A DNA stretch of 46,199 bases from an uncultured Pseudomonadales bacterium. Lineage in GTDB: Bacteria; Pseudomonadota; Gammaproteobacteria; Pseudomonadales; Azotimanducaceae. Shown here piece after piece: positions 32,826-41,243 of the stretch (the first letter of the stretch is position 1; every line of letters begins with the position of its first letter). The stretch lies in assembly GCA_905182095.1 (NCBI GenBank), contig CAJJAQ010000003.1, forward strand, positions 1 through 46,199, given 5' to 3'. A program made the translations under genes and the position numbers. The notes below the pieces were generated by a model. That model was not told where the DNA came from and did no database searches. It was given only the letters and a program-made list of their open reading frames with translations.

Positions 32826-34688
32826 TTAGCTCTTAACTCGTAGGGCACCGGCCAATGACTTTTTCCCATGCACTTCAGTGAACTGATCACCCTGCCAAAC
32901 ACATTCGCCGCCAACAAATACACCACCCACCACACCGTCAGACCTGTTCACCAGTTGATGGCAATCAAACACATCTCGATATTGATATTGCACACTGGCC
33001 TCACCATCATACTTAGCCAAGTTGGTTGGATTAAACAAGGCCATATCCGCACGCCCACCTACTTCTAATCGGCCCACATCTAAGCCAAAAAAGTCAGCCG
33101 GTTCCTGGGTCAAGCGACTGACCATATGGCTGAAGACTTCTTCGGAATCTTCTAAACCAATTTTCAGCGCACGCAAATTGCCATCAAAGAAAGCCATATT
33201 CGTCACATGGGCACCGCTGTCGTTAAATCCTGGCAAAAGGTTTGGGTGTAATAATAGTTGTTTGATTACTTCCGGATCTTTATTCGCCGCCACATAATGC
33301 CAATGCAGGTCACGGTCAAAGTGATACAGCAGCGCCAAAAAGAACTCCGCCTCATCAGCTATATTTTTGCCCATGGCCGCAAATGCATGCAACTCCTCTG
33401 CGTCTTCGATAATCTCAGCCAGGCCTAACCAAGCAACATAGCGTTGATAAATCCATGCCATCGACTTATCTAACCACACTGTCACTACACAACGATAAAC
33501 AACCATATCGTTGAGGTCGCGAGTAAGAAACTCGGTTTCTATACGTAAAATACGGCGCAGGTGGGCCAAATTAAACCCGCTCTTGCCGCGTTGCCACATT
33601 TCCCGAAAGGCTTCGACAAACTCTGGCTCCGAGAGAATTTCGCGACGCTTTGCAACATCTTCCAATTCTGTAGCTATCAAACGCCTCAGCAACGGGTCAG
33701 CTTCCGCTAACGGGCTCACCGCGCCTTCGGAATAAATGCGAAACGGTGCGCTCAACGCCTGCATACGGAAACTCCCCTGCAAAAATTTGGTGTTGAGCAT
33801 ATTTGTGAAAAGTAATGCACGAGATTTATTCATGCGGTTATTGACACTATCAATGGCTGCAAGCGCGGTGACTTTAAGTGGCTTGCCATAGATTCGACCG
33901 CTGCTGAGCATAAACAATCGCGTAGTCAGCAAGCCATCATCTGTGGCTGGGGTCATTTGCCACACACGGTCGTGCTTACGCAGCACATCGGTAAGGGCTT
34001 TGTATTCAGCGAAGCTGGCGTATTGAGTTGGTATGCGTTTTTCGAGGTTTGGTTCATTCGCCAAAAAGTGTAACGGCAGGCCGTCGGTAGACATGCCCAT
34101 ATAACCGTCTTCTAATGCCTCTTCTAAAATACCCGTCATACGCAACAGCTCAGTACCCGTGGGCTGACGGTTAATACTGTCTTGCAGTCCCATAACCTCA
34201 ATGCGCAGCATAGAGTGCGGTAAAAATGGCGCCATATTCGCCGACAATGGCAACTCGTCTAAATGTTCCAAGTATTCTTTGGGCTTGCTCCATACGGCTT
34301 TGTCTGCGGTTTTTGCTAATACAGATTTGGGAATATTTTCCACCCGAGCAAAACAGTCGACAATGGGATCTTGGTGTTCATTACGCTGGGCACCGAAAGC
34401 CAGTCCAATACTGCAGTTACCGACAATGACACTGGTGGTACCGTGGCGGACTACTTCGGGTAAGCCAGGATCCAGCTCTGCCTCTAAATCCTCATGCGTG
34501 TGGATATCAAGTAAACCGGGGGTCAGCCACAAGCCGTCGGCGTCATGAATTGTTTTCGTTGCACTAGTGGGTAGGCGACCACCCAAAGCCGCAATTTTGC
34601 CGTTTTTGACCGCAATATCACCTTGGCGTCCGGGTCGCCCGGAACCATCAAAAACCTTTGCGTTACGAACAATTAGATCCCACTGCAT
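32826..34688 (-). CDS. N-acyl-D-amino-acid deacylase-like amidohydrolase
   Basis: A 620-residue member of the D-aminoacylase branch of amidohydrolases. It opens WDLIVRNAKVFDGSGRPGR, with LTPGLLDIHTHEDLE (metal HxH about residues 62-64), then GTTSVIVGNCSIG, whose cysteine is a metal ligand in D-aminoacylases. The C-terminal FNDSGAHVTNMAFFDG carries the late Asp and His. The end shows GRADMALFNP and a final GGxxVWQG-type beta strand. Family members deacylate N-acyl-D-amino acids, but many marine paralogues have unknown substrates. It is convergent with the acyl-CoA dehydrogenase operon across the repeat array, and follows an MFS gene on the same strand with 127 bp between. Confidence 0.85.
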   Translation of the reverse strand: MQWDLIVRNAKVFDGSGRPGRQGDIAVKNGKIAALGGRLPTSATKTIHDADGLWLTPGLLDIHTHEDLEAELDPGLPEVVRHGTTSVIVGNCSIGLAFGAQRNEHQDPIVDCFARVENIPKSVLAKTADKAVWSKPKEYLEHLDELPLSANMAPFLPHSMLRIEVMGLQDSINRQPTGTELLRMTGILEEALEDGYMGMSTDGLPLHFLANEPNLEKRIPTQYASFAEYKALTDVLRKHDRVWQMTPATDDGLLTTRLFMLSSGRIYGKPLKVTALAAIDSVNNRMNKSRALLFTNMLNTKFLQGSFRMQALSAPFRIYSEGAVSPLAEADPLLRRLIATELEDVAKRREILSEPEFVEAFREMWQRGKSGFNLAHLRRILRIETEFLTRDLNDMVVYRCVVTVWLDKSMAWIYQRYVAWLGLAEIIEDAEELHAFAAMGKNIADEAEFFLALLYHFDRDLHWHYVAANKDPEVIKQLLLHPNLLPGFNDSGAHVTNMAFFDGNLRALKIGLEDSEEVFSHMVSRLTQEPADFFGLDVGRLEVGGRADMALFNPTNLAKYDGEASVQYQYRDVFDCHQLVNRSDGVVGGVFVGGECVWQGDQFTEVHGKKSLAGALRVKS

Positions 34689-34815
34689 AAGGATATCCTT
34701 GGATTAAAAAACAAGTTTACGGGAATTCGCAGCACTAAGCTGACCCCAGAAAATCTAAATCCCCGGCCAATTTTGCGACTAGATATAGACAGAGCAATTT
34801 ACCTTGCCCATTTTT

Positions 34816-36171
34816 CTATGCGGGTTGCCCTTTACCCGGTTCTTTGACAAGGCCTCTGACCGAACCCAAACATATAAAGCTAAGCATTGTGAGCAAAACA
34901 AATATGCCACCACTGACCATAAGTGCGCTGCCTACACCATAGGCTTCTGCCACCCAACTGATGGGAAATACACCGAGTGGCATTAAGCCATGGGACATCA
35001 TATCAATGCTCATAATACGCCCGCGCATATTGTCGTCTACTGTCATTTGTAACATGCCGCGATTCAAAGACATGTTCCAACTGCTGAGCAAGCCAATAAA
35101 GGCGATAACAAACATGGCAGCAATTGAGCTTTGGGTTAAACCAAAGAGAGCGGTTAATACACCCCATGCGCCGCAACTTAACAATAGCCACAAACCTTTG
35201 CGATTTAGATCACCCATGCCAGCCATCACAATCGAACCGACAATGGCTCCGGCGCCCATGGCAGAAATGAGCAAACCTAAACTATCCGCGTGCCCCCCCA
35301 GTACATCTTGGTTAAACGCTGGCAACAACGTGTTCAAGGGCATGCCGAAGAGAAATGGCACAATGGACAAAATAATCAACGCGAAGACTTTCGGGTGTTG
35401 CGCCACATACACCAACCCCTCGCGCATTTCATTATAGGTACCCGTCTTACCTTGTTGAGAGGCCAAGCCAGGACGATCTACACGGAGTACGGTAACTGCT
35501 GAAATAAAATACAGAGCAGCGATGACCAAATAAACAATACCTACCCCATGGGAGGAAGTTTTGTCCCCTCCAGCCAGCCAGGCAATAAGTAAGCCCGCAA
35601 AGGCCGGGCCAATAATCCGCGACAAATTCCAGCCAGTGGTATTCAACGCCATTGCAGTGAATATCAATCTTTCAGGGATAAGTTCTGGTACAAAAGCGTG
35701 GCGCGAGGGCATGGACAAAGCCAAAATTGTGCCGTTAAAGAAACCGAACCAAATAAAATCCCAGAAAGTCACGGCCTCGGAAAAGATAATGAATGCCATG
35801 ACCAAGGTCGCTAAACAGTTTAGTGACTGGGCACACACAATGACCTTACGCTTGGACAAACGATCCGCCAAAACACCGCCATAGAGGGAGAATAAAACTG
35901 AGGGCAACATGAAAGATAAAGTCACCCAAGCAAGATCCATAGCCGATGAAGTAAGGCTATAAACCAACCATCCTCGGGCAATGATTTGCATATTCATGGC
36001 AAAAGAAGAGCCAAGGCTGCCTATCCACAACCAGCGGAAATTAGGCACTGCCAGTGCACTGAATATGTCTTTGCTGGCCAAATCACTCCCCTCTTGACCC
36101 AACATCATAGCAGACTGCCACTCACTCGTTTCATGCCAGCGAGTTGCTGCTGAAGATATTTTCATCGCCAT
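34816..36171 (-). CDS. MFS transporter (enterobactin-exporter-like MFS_3 group)
   Basis: A 451-residue, 12-helix carrier. After a hydrophilic N terminus of about 40 residues it has NFRWLWIGSLGSSFAMNMQ (helix 1 region), YGGVLADRLSKRKVIV (loop 2-3 motif), and LNTTGWNLSRIIGPAFAGLL (helix 5 region), all typical of the MFS_3/EntS-like group of exporters. The ATG at 36171 is followed by another two codons on. Substrate unknown. It is same-strand with the D-aminoacylase-like gene (stop at 34816, next gene start 34688), and could export or import its ligand. Confidence 0.85.
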   Translation of the reverse strand: MAMKISSAATRWHETSEWQSAMMLGQEGSDLASKDIFSALAVPNFRWLWIGSLGSSFAMNMQIIARGWLVYSLTSSAMDLAWVTLSFMLPSVLFSLYGGVLADRLSKRKVIVCAQSLNCLATLVMAFIIFSEAVTFWDFIWFGFFNGTILALSMPSRHAFVPELIPERLIFTAMALNTTGWNLSRIIGPAFAGLLIAWLAGGDKTSSHGVGIVYLVIAALYFISAVTVLRVDRPGLASQQGKTGTYNEMREGLVYVAQHPKVFALIILSIVPFLFGMPLNTLLPAFNQDVLGGHADSLGLLISAMGAGAIVGSIVMAGMGDLNRKGLWLLLSCGAWGVLTALFGLTQSSIAAMFVIAFIGLLSSWNMSLNRGMLQMTVDDNMRGRIMSIDMMSHGLMPLGVFPISWVAEAYGVGSALMVSGGIFVLLTMLSFICLGSVRGLVKEPGKGQPA

Positions 36172-36311
36172 GACGAGAATATTGCCGGGACATCAAATGC
36201 CTAGAAGATTAGACTGCCTATTCATCGAAAGCTAAAATTGCGCTTAAGCGACAAAAGTCCTACGAGCAAATTTTGGCTGCCAGCAAACTTAAACAACCAT
36301 TGAGTTAGACA

Positions 36312-36884
36312 ATGAGTTTACTAAACACCTGGAAAGCGCTGCACAAACAGCACAAAGAACCGTTAACAATATTGTTGGTTTTAGTCGCTTTAGGCGTCGT
36401 TTCGCACCTAGTGCCGCACACTGCCGGCATATCTACAGTGGGCGCAATTGGCATGATGTCTGCGCTACTACTACCTAGGCACCTAATAGCAATACCTGTT
36501 TTACTCACAATAGTCGTGTTCGACCTAATTCACGGCACCTATCAAATTGCCGCAATGGCCTTTGTTTATGTCGCTCACTTGGCAGCAGCATGGTCATTAA
36601 CGCCGGTACTTTCACCAGCAAGCAAAAAACTTTCCCTGCCGACCTTTGGCAGCGCAGCTGTCCTCAGCGCAGTGGTTTTTTATGCCGTGTCTAATGCCAC
36701 TCCGATAGCGCTTGGATTTTATCCAAACACACTTGAGGGCTGGATGACCTGTTACATGGCCGGTCTTCCATTCTTGCTTAAAGGTATTTTGGCTAATGTC
36801 ATCTTTGGCGGCATAGGATTTTCAGGGGTCTGGTTAGCACGCAAAGTGGCAAATGGCGATTTTGCGAAATTAACAAGCAGCTAA
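36312..36884 (+). CDS. DUF6580-like membrane protein
   Basis: A 190-residue protein with about five hydrophobic helices. The family pattern is clear: VGAIGMMSALLLPRHLIAIPVLLTIVVFDLIHG (about 44-76), then an alanine-rich helix, then VFYAVSNATPIALGFYPNTLEGWMTCYMAGLPFLLKGILANVIFGGIGF near the end, read in pieces. Short motifs GFYPNTLEG and YMAGLPF are diagnostic. DUF6580 proteins are predicted to resemble the substrate-binding S components of vitamin uptake (ECF) systems, but function is unproven and no energising module is nearby. Flanked by the divergent MFS gene and the convergent lactonase-like gene. Confidence 0.75.
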   Translation: MSLLNTWKALHKQHKEPLTILLVLVALGVVSHLVPHTAGISTVGAIGMMSALLLPRHLIAIPVLLTIVVFDLIHGTYQIAAMAFVYVAHLAAAWSLTPVLSPASKKLSLPTFGSAAVLSAVVFYAVSNATPIALGFYPNTLEGWMTCYMAGLPFLLKGILANVIFGGIGFSGVWLARKVANGDFAKLTSS

Positions 36885-36957
36885 AATATCTCACTTGGGG
36901 CAGCACACAGGCTGTCCTCACAAGCGCTGAAGCCCCTCTCTAAAACAAATCTAAAAC

Positions 36958-37893
36958 TCAATAATCTAGACGATAGCTTACAGCGCTATTATTCTCATTT
37001 TGATCCAGCGGACTTTTGCCTGCCAAGCCTTTTGCCTTCAAACTTTTTTCCTTAGAACTTTTTTCCTTCCAATTGGAATCTGCAACAATATAACCCGCCG
37101 TTGGCGCTGCAAAATGCGTCCCTATAATCAGTATCGGCCGGCCCGCGTATTTCTCCAAAAACAAGTCGCGCGTAGTGGCCGCATTTGTTTGGTTCTCATC
37201 AGCAGTAGTAGACCAGTCGGGATGGGCTATTTGACAGGGGTGATGGATCATATCGCCAGTAATCACTGCCTCTTCGCCATTAGAAGTAATGTGCACACTG
37301 ACATGCCCCGGCGTATGTCCGGGGGTCGCCTCTAGCTGAACTTCTGCGCAAACCTGATGGTTAGACGCCACCAACTTTGCCAAGCCTGCGGCAAATATCG
37401 GCTCTACCGAATCCTCTATCACTGGGCCGTATTCTTGTTCTTCAGTACGCCAATAAGCCCACTCTTCTTGAGCAAATAAGTAGTCGGCATTAGCGAACGT
37501 CGGCACCCACGCGCCCTCCACCAGGCGAGTATTCCAACCCACATGATCCACATGCATATGTGTACACAGAACAGTGTCTATTTTTTCCGCCGCAAAACCC
37601 GCCGCGGCAAAGCGCTGCAGGAAATCACCTTGCATCATATTCCAGCGCGGGTAACTGCGCTCTTTGTCATTACCTATGCAAGTATCTACAACAATCGTCT
37701 GAGTAGGGGTCTGGATAACCAGCGCATGCATGCTCAAAATGATACGCCCAGATTCATCAATAAAGGGCGCCAGCCACGGCACCGCCTGCATCCGCTCAGG
37801 AGTTGCCTGAGGCAATAAATGCGGGCCTAGTGAGGCCGTAGTCAGCTCTACAATTTGCGTTACCGTTACATCGCCAATCTGCCACTTCAACAT
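36958..37893 (-). CDS. MBL-fold hydrolase, lactonase-like
   Basis: A 311-residue metallo-beta-lactamase-fold hydrolase. The metal motif is CTHMHVDHVGW (HxHxDH, about residues 111-116); the other ligands are in GHTPGHVSVH, TGDMIHHP and GTHFAAPTAG. This is the pattern of the AHL-lactonase/parathion-hydrolase-like group, so it may hydrolyse a lactone or ester; acyl-homoserine lactone activity is only a possibility. The C terminus, after the fold ends, has a lysine/serine-rich stretch (NWKEKSSKEKSLKAKG) of low complexity that is unusual for the family. Divergent from the enoyl-CoA hydratase. Confidence 0.85.
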   Translation of the reverse strand: MLKWQIGDVTVTQIVELTTASLGPHLLPQATPERMQAVPWLAPFIDESGRIILSMHALVIQTPTQTIVVDTCIGNDKERSYPRWNMMQGDFLQRFAAAGFAAEKIDTVLCTHMHVDHVGWNTRLVEGAWVPTFANADYLFAQEEWAYWRTEEQEYGPVIEDSVEPIFAAGLAKLVASNHQVCAEVQLEATPGHTPGHVSVHITSNGEEAVITGDMIHHPCQIAHPDWSTTADENQTNAATTRDLFLEKYAGRPILIIGTHFAAPTAGYIVADSNWKEKSSKEKSLKAKGLAGKSPLDQNENNSAVSYRLDY

Positions 37894-38012
37894 AATCTCT
37901 CCCTCACTGGCGACAATTGCTCAGCTTTAATGAGTGCCCAGCGTTGCAAATTCCTAGTTTATGGTCAAACATCTTATACTTAGAAATAATGACGCAATAT
38001 TGGGGAGTTAGA

Positions 38013-38807
38013 ATGAGCGAAGAAATGAATTACGAAGGTATAGGCATCAGTATCGACAACTACGTTGCCGTGGTTGAAATTCAGAAGGGCCCGAATAACT
38101 TTTTCGACACCCAAATGATCAAAGATTTGGCCGATGCCTTCGAAAAAATGGACGCCAGCAATGACGTTAGAGCCATAGTCTTGTGCTCGGAAGGCAAACA
38201 CTTTTGTGCCGGCAACAACTTTGGCAGTGCTTCGCGCAATGAAGAACGCGCTGACCGCAAGGTTGAAGACGGCAATCCACTTTATGCCGCTGCAGTGAAA
38301 TTATTCGACACAAAAACCCCAGTGGTTGGCGCAATACAAGGTGCGGCAGTAGGCGGCGGTTTTGGCCTTGCGGTAATGCCAGACTTTCGCGTTGTCTGCC
38401 CAGAAGCACGTTTCACAGCAAACTTTGTAAAACTGGGCTTTCATCCAGGATTCGGTTTGACCCACACGTTGCCTCGTCTCATTGGTCAGCAAAAAGCCAG
38501 CATGCTGTTTTTGACTGGGCGCAGAATCAGTGGCCAAGAAGCCTTTGATATCGGCTTGGCAGACGTCATTACCGACAAAGCAAATCTGCGCGCTGAGGCA
38601 ATTAAGTTAGCTGCCGAGATCGCAGAAAATGCGCCTTTAGCTGTAGCTTCTGTGCGCGCAACAATGCGCCAAGGGATTGCAGAGGCAGTGCAAAAACAAA
38701 CAGACCACGAAGGTTTGGAACAACACCGATTGCAACAAACCGCTGACCACCGCGAAGGCGTTAAGGCAGTAGGCGAACGCCGCCCAGGCAACTTTATTGG
38801 TGCTTAA
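38013..38807 (+). CDS. Enoyl-CoA hydratase/isomerase
   Basis: A 264-residue crotonase-fold enzyme. ATG 38013 is chosen because GGGGAG lies six bases upstream; the frame runs back to 37917 but the extra part has no family similarity. It has VRAIVLCSEGKHFCAGNNFGS (oxyanion-hole segment about 54-74), AIQGAAVGGGFGLAVMPDFRV with the second oxyanion glycine, and HPGFGLTHTLPRLIG (candidate glutamate position of hydratases reads G-F-G here, so the catalytic glutamates may differ). It acts on an enoyl-CoA ester; whether it hydrates or isomerises cannot be told. A hairpin lies between its stop and that of the next carrier gene. Confidence 0.87.
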   Translation: MSEEMNYEGIGISIDNYVAVVEIQKGPNNFFDTQMIKDLADAFEKMDASNDVRAIVLCSEGKHFCAGNNFGSASRNEERADRKVEDGNPLYAAAVKLFDTKTPVVGAIQGAAVGGGFGLAVMPDFRVVCPEARFTANFVKLGFHPGFGLTHTLPRLIGQQKASMLFLTGRRISGQEAFDIGLADVITDKANLRAEAIKLAAEIAENAPLAVASVRATMRQGIAEAVQKQTDHEGLEQHRLQQTADHREGVKAVGERRPGNFIGA

Positions 38808-38815
38808 AGGCAACA

Positions 38816-38841
38816 GCGCACTCAGCTAAAACTGGGTGCGC
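38816..38841. terminator. Hairpin between convergent genes, possible terminator
   Basis: GCGCACTCAG and CTGGGTGCGC form 10-bp arms (one G-T position) around a 6-base loop, midway between the enoyl-CoA hydratase stop (38807) and the carrier stop (38846). No T run follows on either strand, so terminator function is likely by position only. Confidence 0.45.
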
Positions 38842-38845
38842 CTAA

Positions 38846-40270
38846 TTAGGCAGACGCAGACTCAATTTCAGACGAGCGCAATAGCGCCCTTGCATCTAAA
38901 TCTTTTCTGATCTTTTGATACTCTTTTTCATCTAACTTGAAGCGACTGAACAATATTGCACCAACGACATAGCAAACCAACGGAAACAATCCGTACAAGC
39001 TAACCATCACCAACTGCACTTCCATAGTTTGTTGCTGATTAGGCACAAAGCCAGAAAACTCTAAAGCAAACCCCGTCATCAAAAGCATAATGCCCAAGGC
39101 GCTTTTATAGACAAAATTCCATGCAGCAAAGTACGATCCTTCTTTACGCTCGCCGGTAACATGTTCGTCATAGTCAATCACATCGCCCTGCACAGACGGC
39201 CCGATGGTGCCACCGCAACCAGCCGCTAGGCCGGCAAAGGCTGCCATAATCATAATGAGCCACAGGCGTTCTGCCACTGTGTCGAGGAAGGGTAAAAAGA
39301 ACATACCGCCGAAGGACACCCCAGTGAGCACCATGCCAAAAATCCATACCCTAATTTTGCCATAGCGCCTAGACAACGGTAGCCACAGCGGCACTGACAA
39401 GCTGCTTGGCACCATATAAGCCAATATGACAAAGGGTGCCCAAGTTGGCGCGCCTACCACGTAATGGGTGACATACAATGTTAGAGCGGCAATAGCCGCT
39501 GAGCCAACGTGTTCGATAAATGTGACAACAATCAATAAGCGTGCATGAGGGTTGTGCCAAATATCGCGAAAGGCTTGGATGGGGCTACCCTGAACTCTAT
39601 TTTGAAATTCTGGCCGCTCGCGTAATTGAGTCACCGCATAGATTACCAACACACTCATAACCACAACCGCAATTAATGCGTAGTCTTTAGCCAATGCGCG
39701 CACATCACCACCGGGTTTAAATTCTTCGGTGATAAGAAAGTACATTGTTGCAAGAGAGATAATTGAACCGATGGTATAAAACAAATGACGCATACCAAAA
39801 AGCCGGCTGCGCTCGTGGTAGTCAGTTGTCAATTCCGCACCTAAGGCCATATGAGGGACGAAAAACAACGTCATGGCGGAATAAAAAAAGATAATTGCGA
39901 TTGCCATCCACCAAGTCAATGCGGCGGTGTCGAAGGACATGGGCGGGGCGAAGACCATATAAAAGCCCAAGGAAATAGGCAAGCAACTGGCCAATATCCA
40001 TGTTCGCCGGCGACCCAGGCGACTGGAAGTTCGATCGCTAAAATAACCTACTAGCGGATCAGATATCGCGTCCCAAATGCGCGACAGACTATAGATGGCG
40101 CCCATCACGCCTGGGGCGATCAACAGCACATCAGTGGAAAACTTCATAACATATAAGCTAAGGAGTAAATACATATAGCCTGCACCCACCGCAGGCGCAC
40201 CGAAGGCCAAGGTGGTTGACCACGAAACTTTATTACTCGGCTCTTTAGCAGCACCAATAGAGGAGGTCAT
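38846..40270 (-). CDS. GPH (MelB-type, MFS_2) cation-symport carrier
   Basis: A 474-residue, 12-helix carrier. The N-terminal half has FGAPAVGAGYMYLLLSLYVMKF and the family motif DAISDPLVGYFSDRTSSRLGRRR (about 60-82), the glycoside-pentoside-hexuronide symporter signature with the cation-site Asp. The later GGTIGPSVQGDVIDYDEHVTGERKEGSYFA is also typical, shown here in short landmarks VIDYDE and GERKEG. In marine bacteria such carriers in lipid or steroid regions may take up other compounds than sugars. Same strand as the SDR upstream, with a 90-bp gap. Confidence 0.88.
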   Translation of the reverse strand: MTSSIGAAKEPSNKVSWSTTLAFGAPAVGAGYMYLLLSLYVMKFSTDVLLIAPGVMGAIYSLSRIWDAISDPLVGYFSDRTSSRLGRRRTWILASCLPISLGFYMVFAPPMSFDTAALTWWMAIAIIFFYSAMTLFFVPHMALGAELTTDYHERSRLFGMRHLFYTIGSIISLATMYFLITEEFKPGGDVRALAKDYALIAVVVMSVLVIYAVTQLRERPEFQNRVQGSPIQAFRDIWHNPHARLLIVVTFIEHVGSAAIAALTLYVTHYVVGAPTWAPFVILAYMVPSSLSVPLWLPLSRRYGKIRVWIFGMVLTGVSFGGMFFLPFLDTVAERLWLIMIMAAFAGLAAGCGGTIGPSVQGDVIDYDEHVTGERKEGSYFAAWNFVYKSALGIMLLMTGFALEFSGFVPNQQQTMEVQLVMVSLYGLFPLVCYVVGAILFSRFKLDEKEYQKIRKDLDARALLRSSEIESASA

Positions 40271-40360
40271 CTATATTTCTCGTCCTTTATTAGCCTAATT
40301 AAATCTAAGCTTCAATCGTGTTGCGAAGACAATCTGGCAGGCAAAAATTTTCGAGCAAAT

Positions 40361-41137
40361 CTAAGCATTCTTTATGGTTAAACCGCCGTCAACGGGCAAG
40401 GCAACCCCGGTCATAAAACTTGCCGAAGGCAAAGCAAAGTTGAGCGTACCATGAGCCACTTCTTCAGGCTCTGCATAACGCTTCAAAGCGATACGACGTC
40501 GTGCATAAACCTCTTTTTGCTCAGCCGGAATAGCTTGGGTCATACCCGTATTGATTGGTCCGGGGCAGATACAATTGACCGTGATGCCCTCTCCACCCAA
40601 CTCCACAGCTAAAGAACGTGTAAGGCCAATGACACCATGTTTAGCCGCGGTATACGGGCTACCAAATTTCGTCGCACCCAGACCTTCAGTGGAGGCAATA
40701 TTGATGATTCTAGGGTTAGCCGACCGTCGCAAATGCGGCAATGCCGCGCGGATGGTATGGGTGTGTGCAGTCAACAAAACCGAGAAGGTTTTATCCCAAG
40801 CATTAGCAAAGTCTTCGCCGTCGATTGGGGTAAAAATAGAAATGCCCGCATTGTTAATCAAAATATCAATGCCGCCGAAGTGTGCGGCCACTTCGGCTAT
40901 AACCTTATCTATAGCAGCGCTATCCGATAAATCTAGCGTCCAACCCTGAGCAGTTTTGCCAGCCGCGTTGATCTCACCGACGACAGCATCAAGGCCGTCC
41001 TGATTGATATCAATGGCTGCAACTTTGGCGCCCTGAGCAGCAAATAGCTTTGCCGTAGCTGCGCCCATTCCTGACCCTGCACCGGTGACTATGGCCACCA
41101 GACCTTCTATTGAACGACTTAATTCTGTCAACGCCAT
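40361..41137 (-). CDS. Short-chain dehydrogenase/reductase (SDR)
   Basis: A 258-residue classical SDR. VTGAGSGMG (about 18-26) is the cofactor loop, DIN after beta-2 suggests NAD, NNAG is near 94-97, and the catalytic Ser-Tyr-Lys are in IASTEG and YTAAKHG. It ends with VALPVDGGLTIKN. The HTHTIRAAL stretch suggests a helix following the substrate loop. Substrate unknown; an alcohol produced by the neighbouring P450 is a plausible guess, because the gene lies just downstream of the CYP153 gene on the same strand (106-bp gap). Confidence 0.9.
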   Translation of the reverse strand: MALTELSRSIEGLVAIVTGAGSGMGAATAKLFAAQGAKVAAIDINQDGLDAVVGEINAAGKTAQGWTLDLSDSAAIDKVIAEVAAHFGGIDILINNAGISIFTPIDGEDFANAWDKTFSVLLTAHTHTIRAALPHLRRSANPRIINIASTEGLGATKFGSPYTAAKHGVIGLTRSLAVELGGEGITVNCICPGPINTGMTQAIPAEQKEVYARRRIALKRYAEPEEVAHGTLNFALPSASFMTGVALPVDGGLTIKNA

Positions 41138-41243
41138 ACTACTGTCCTAACAATACGAAAATTTGTAATTATTGTTCACCCAAACCCCTACCGCCCCAGC
41201 GAGAACTTCGCTGAATGGTTTGCAGGCAACAACCTAAGGGGTG

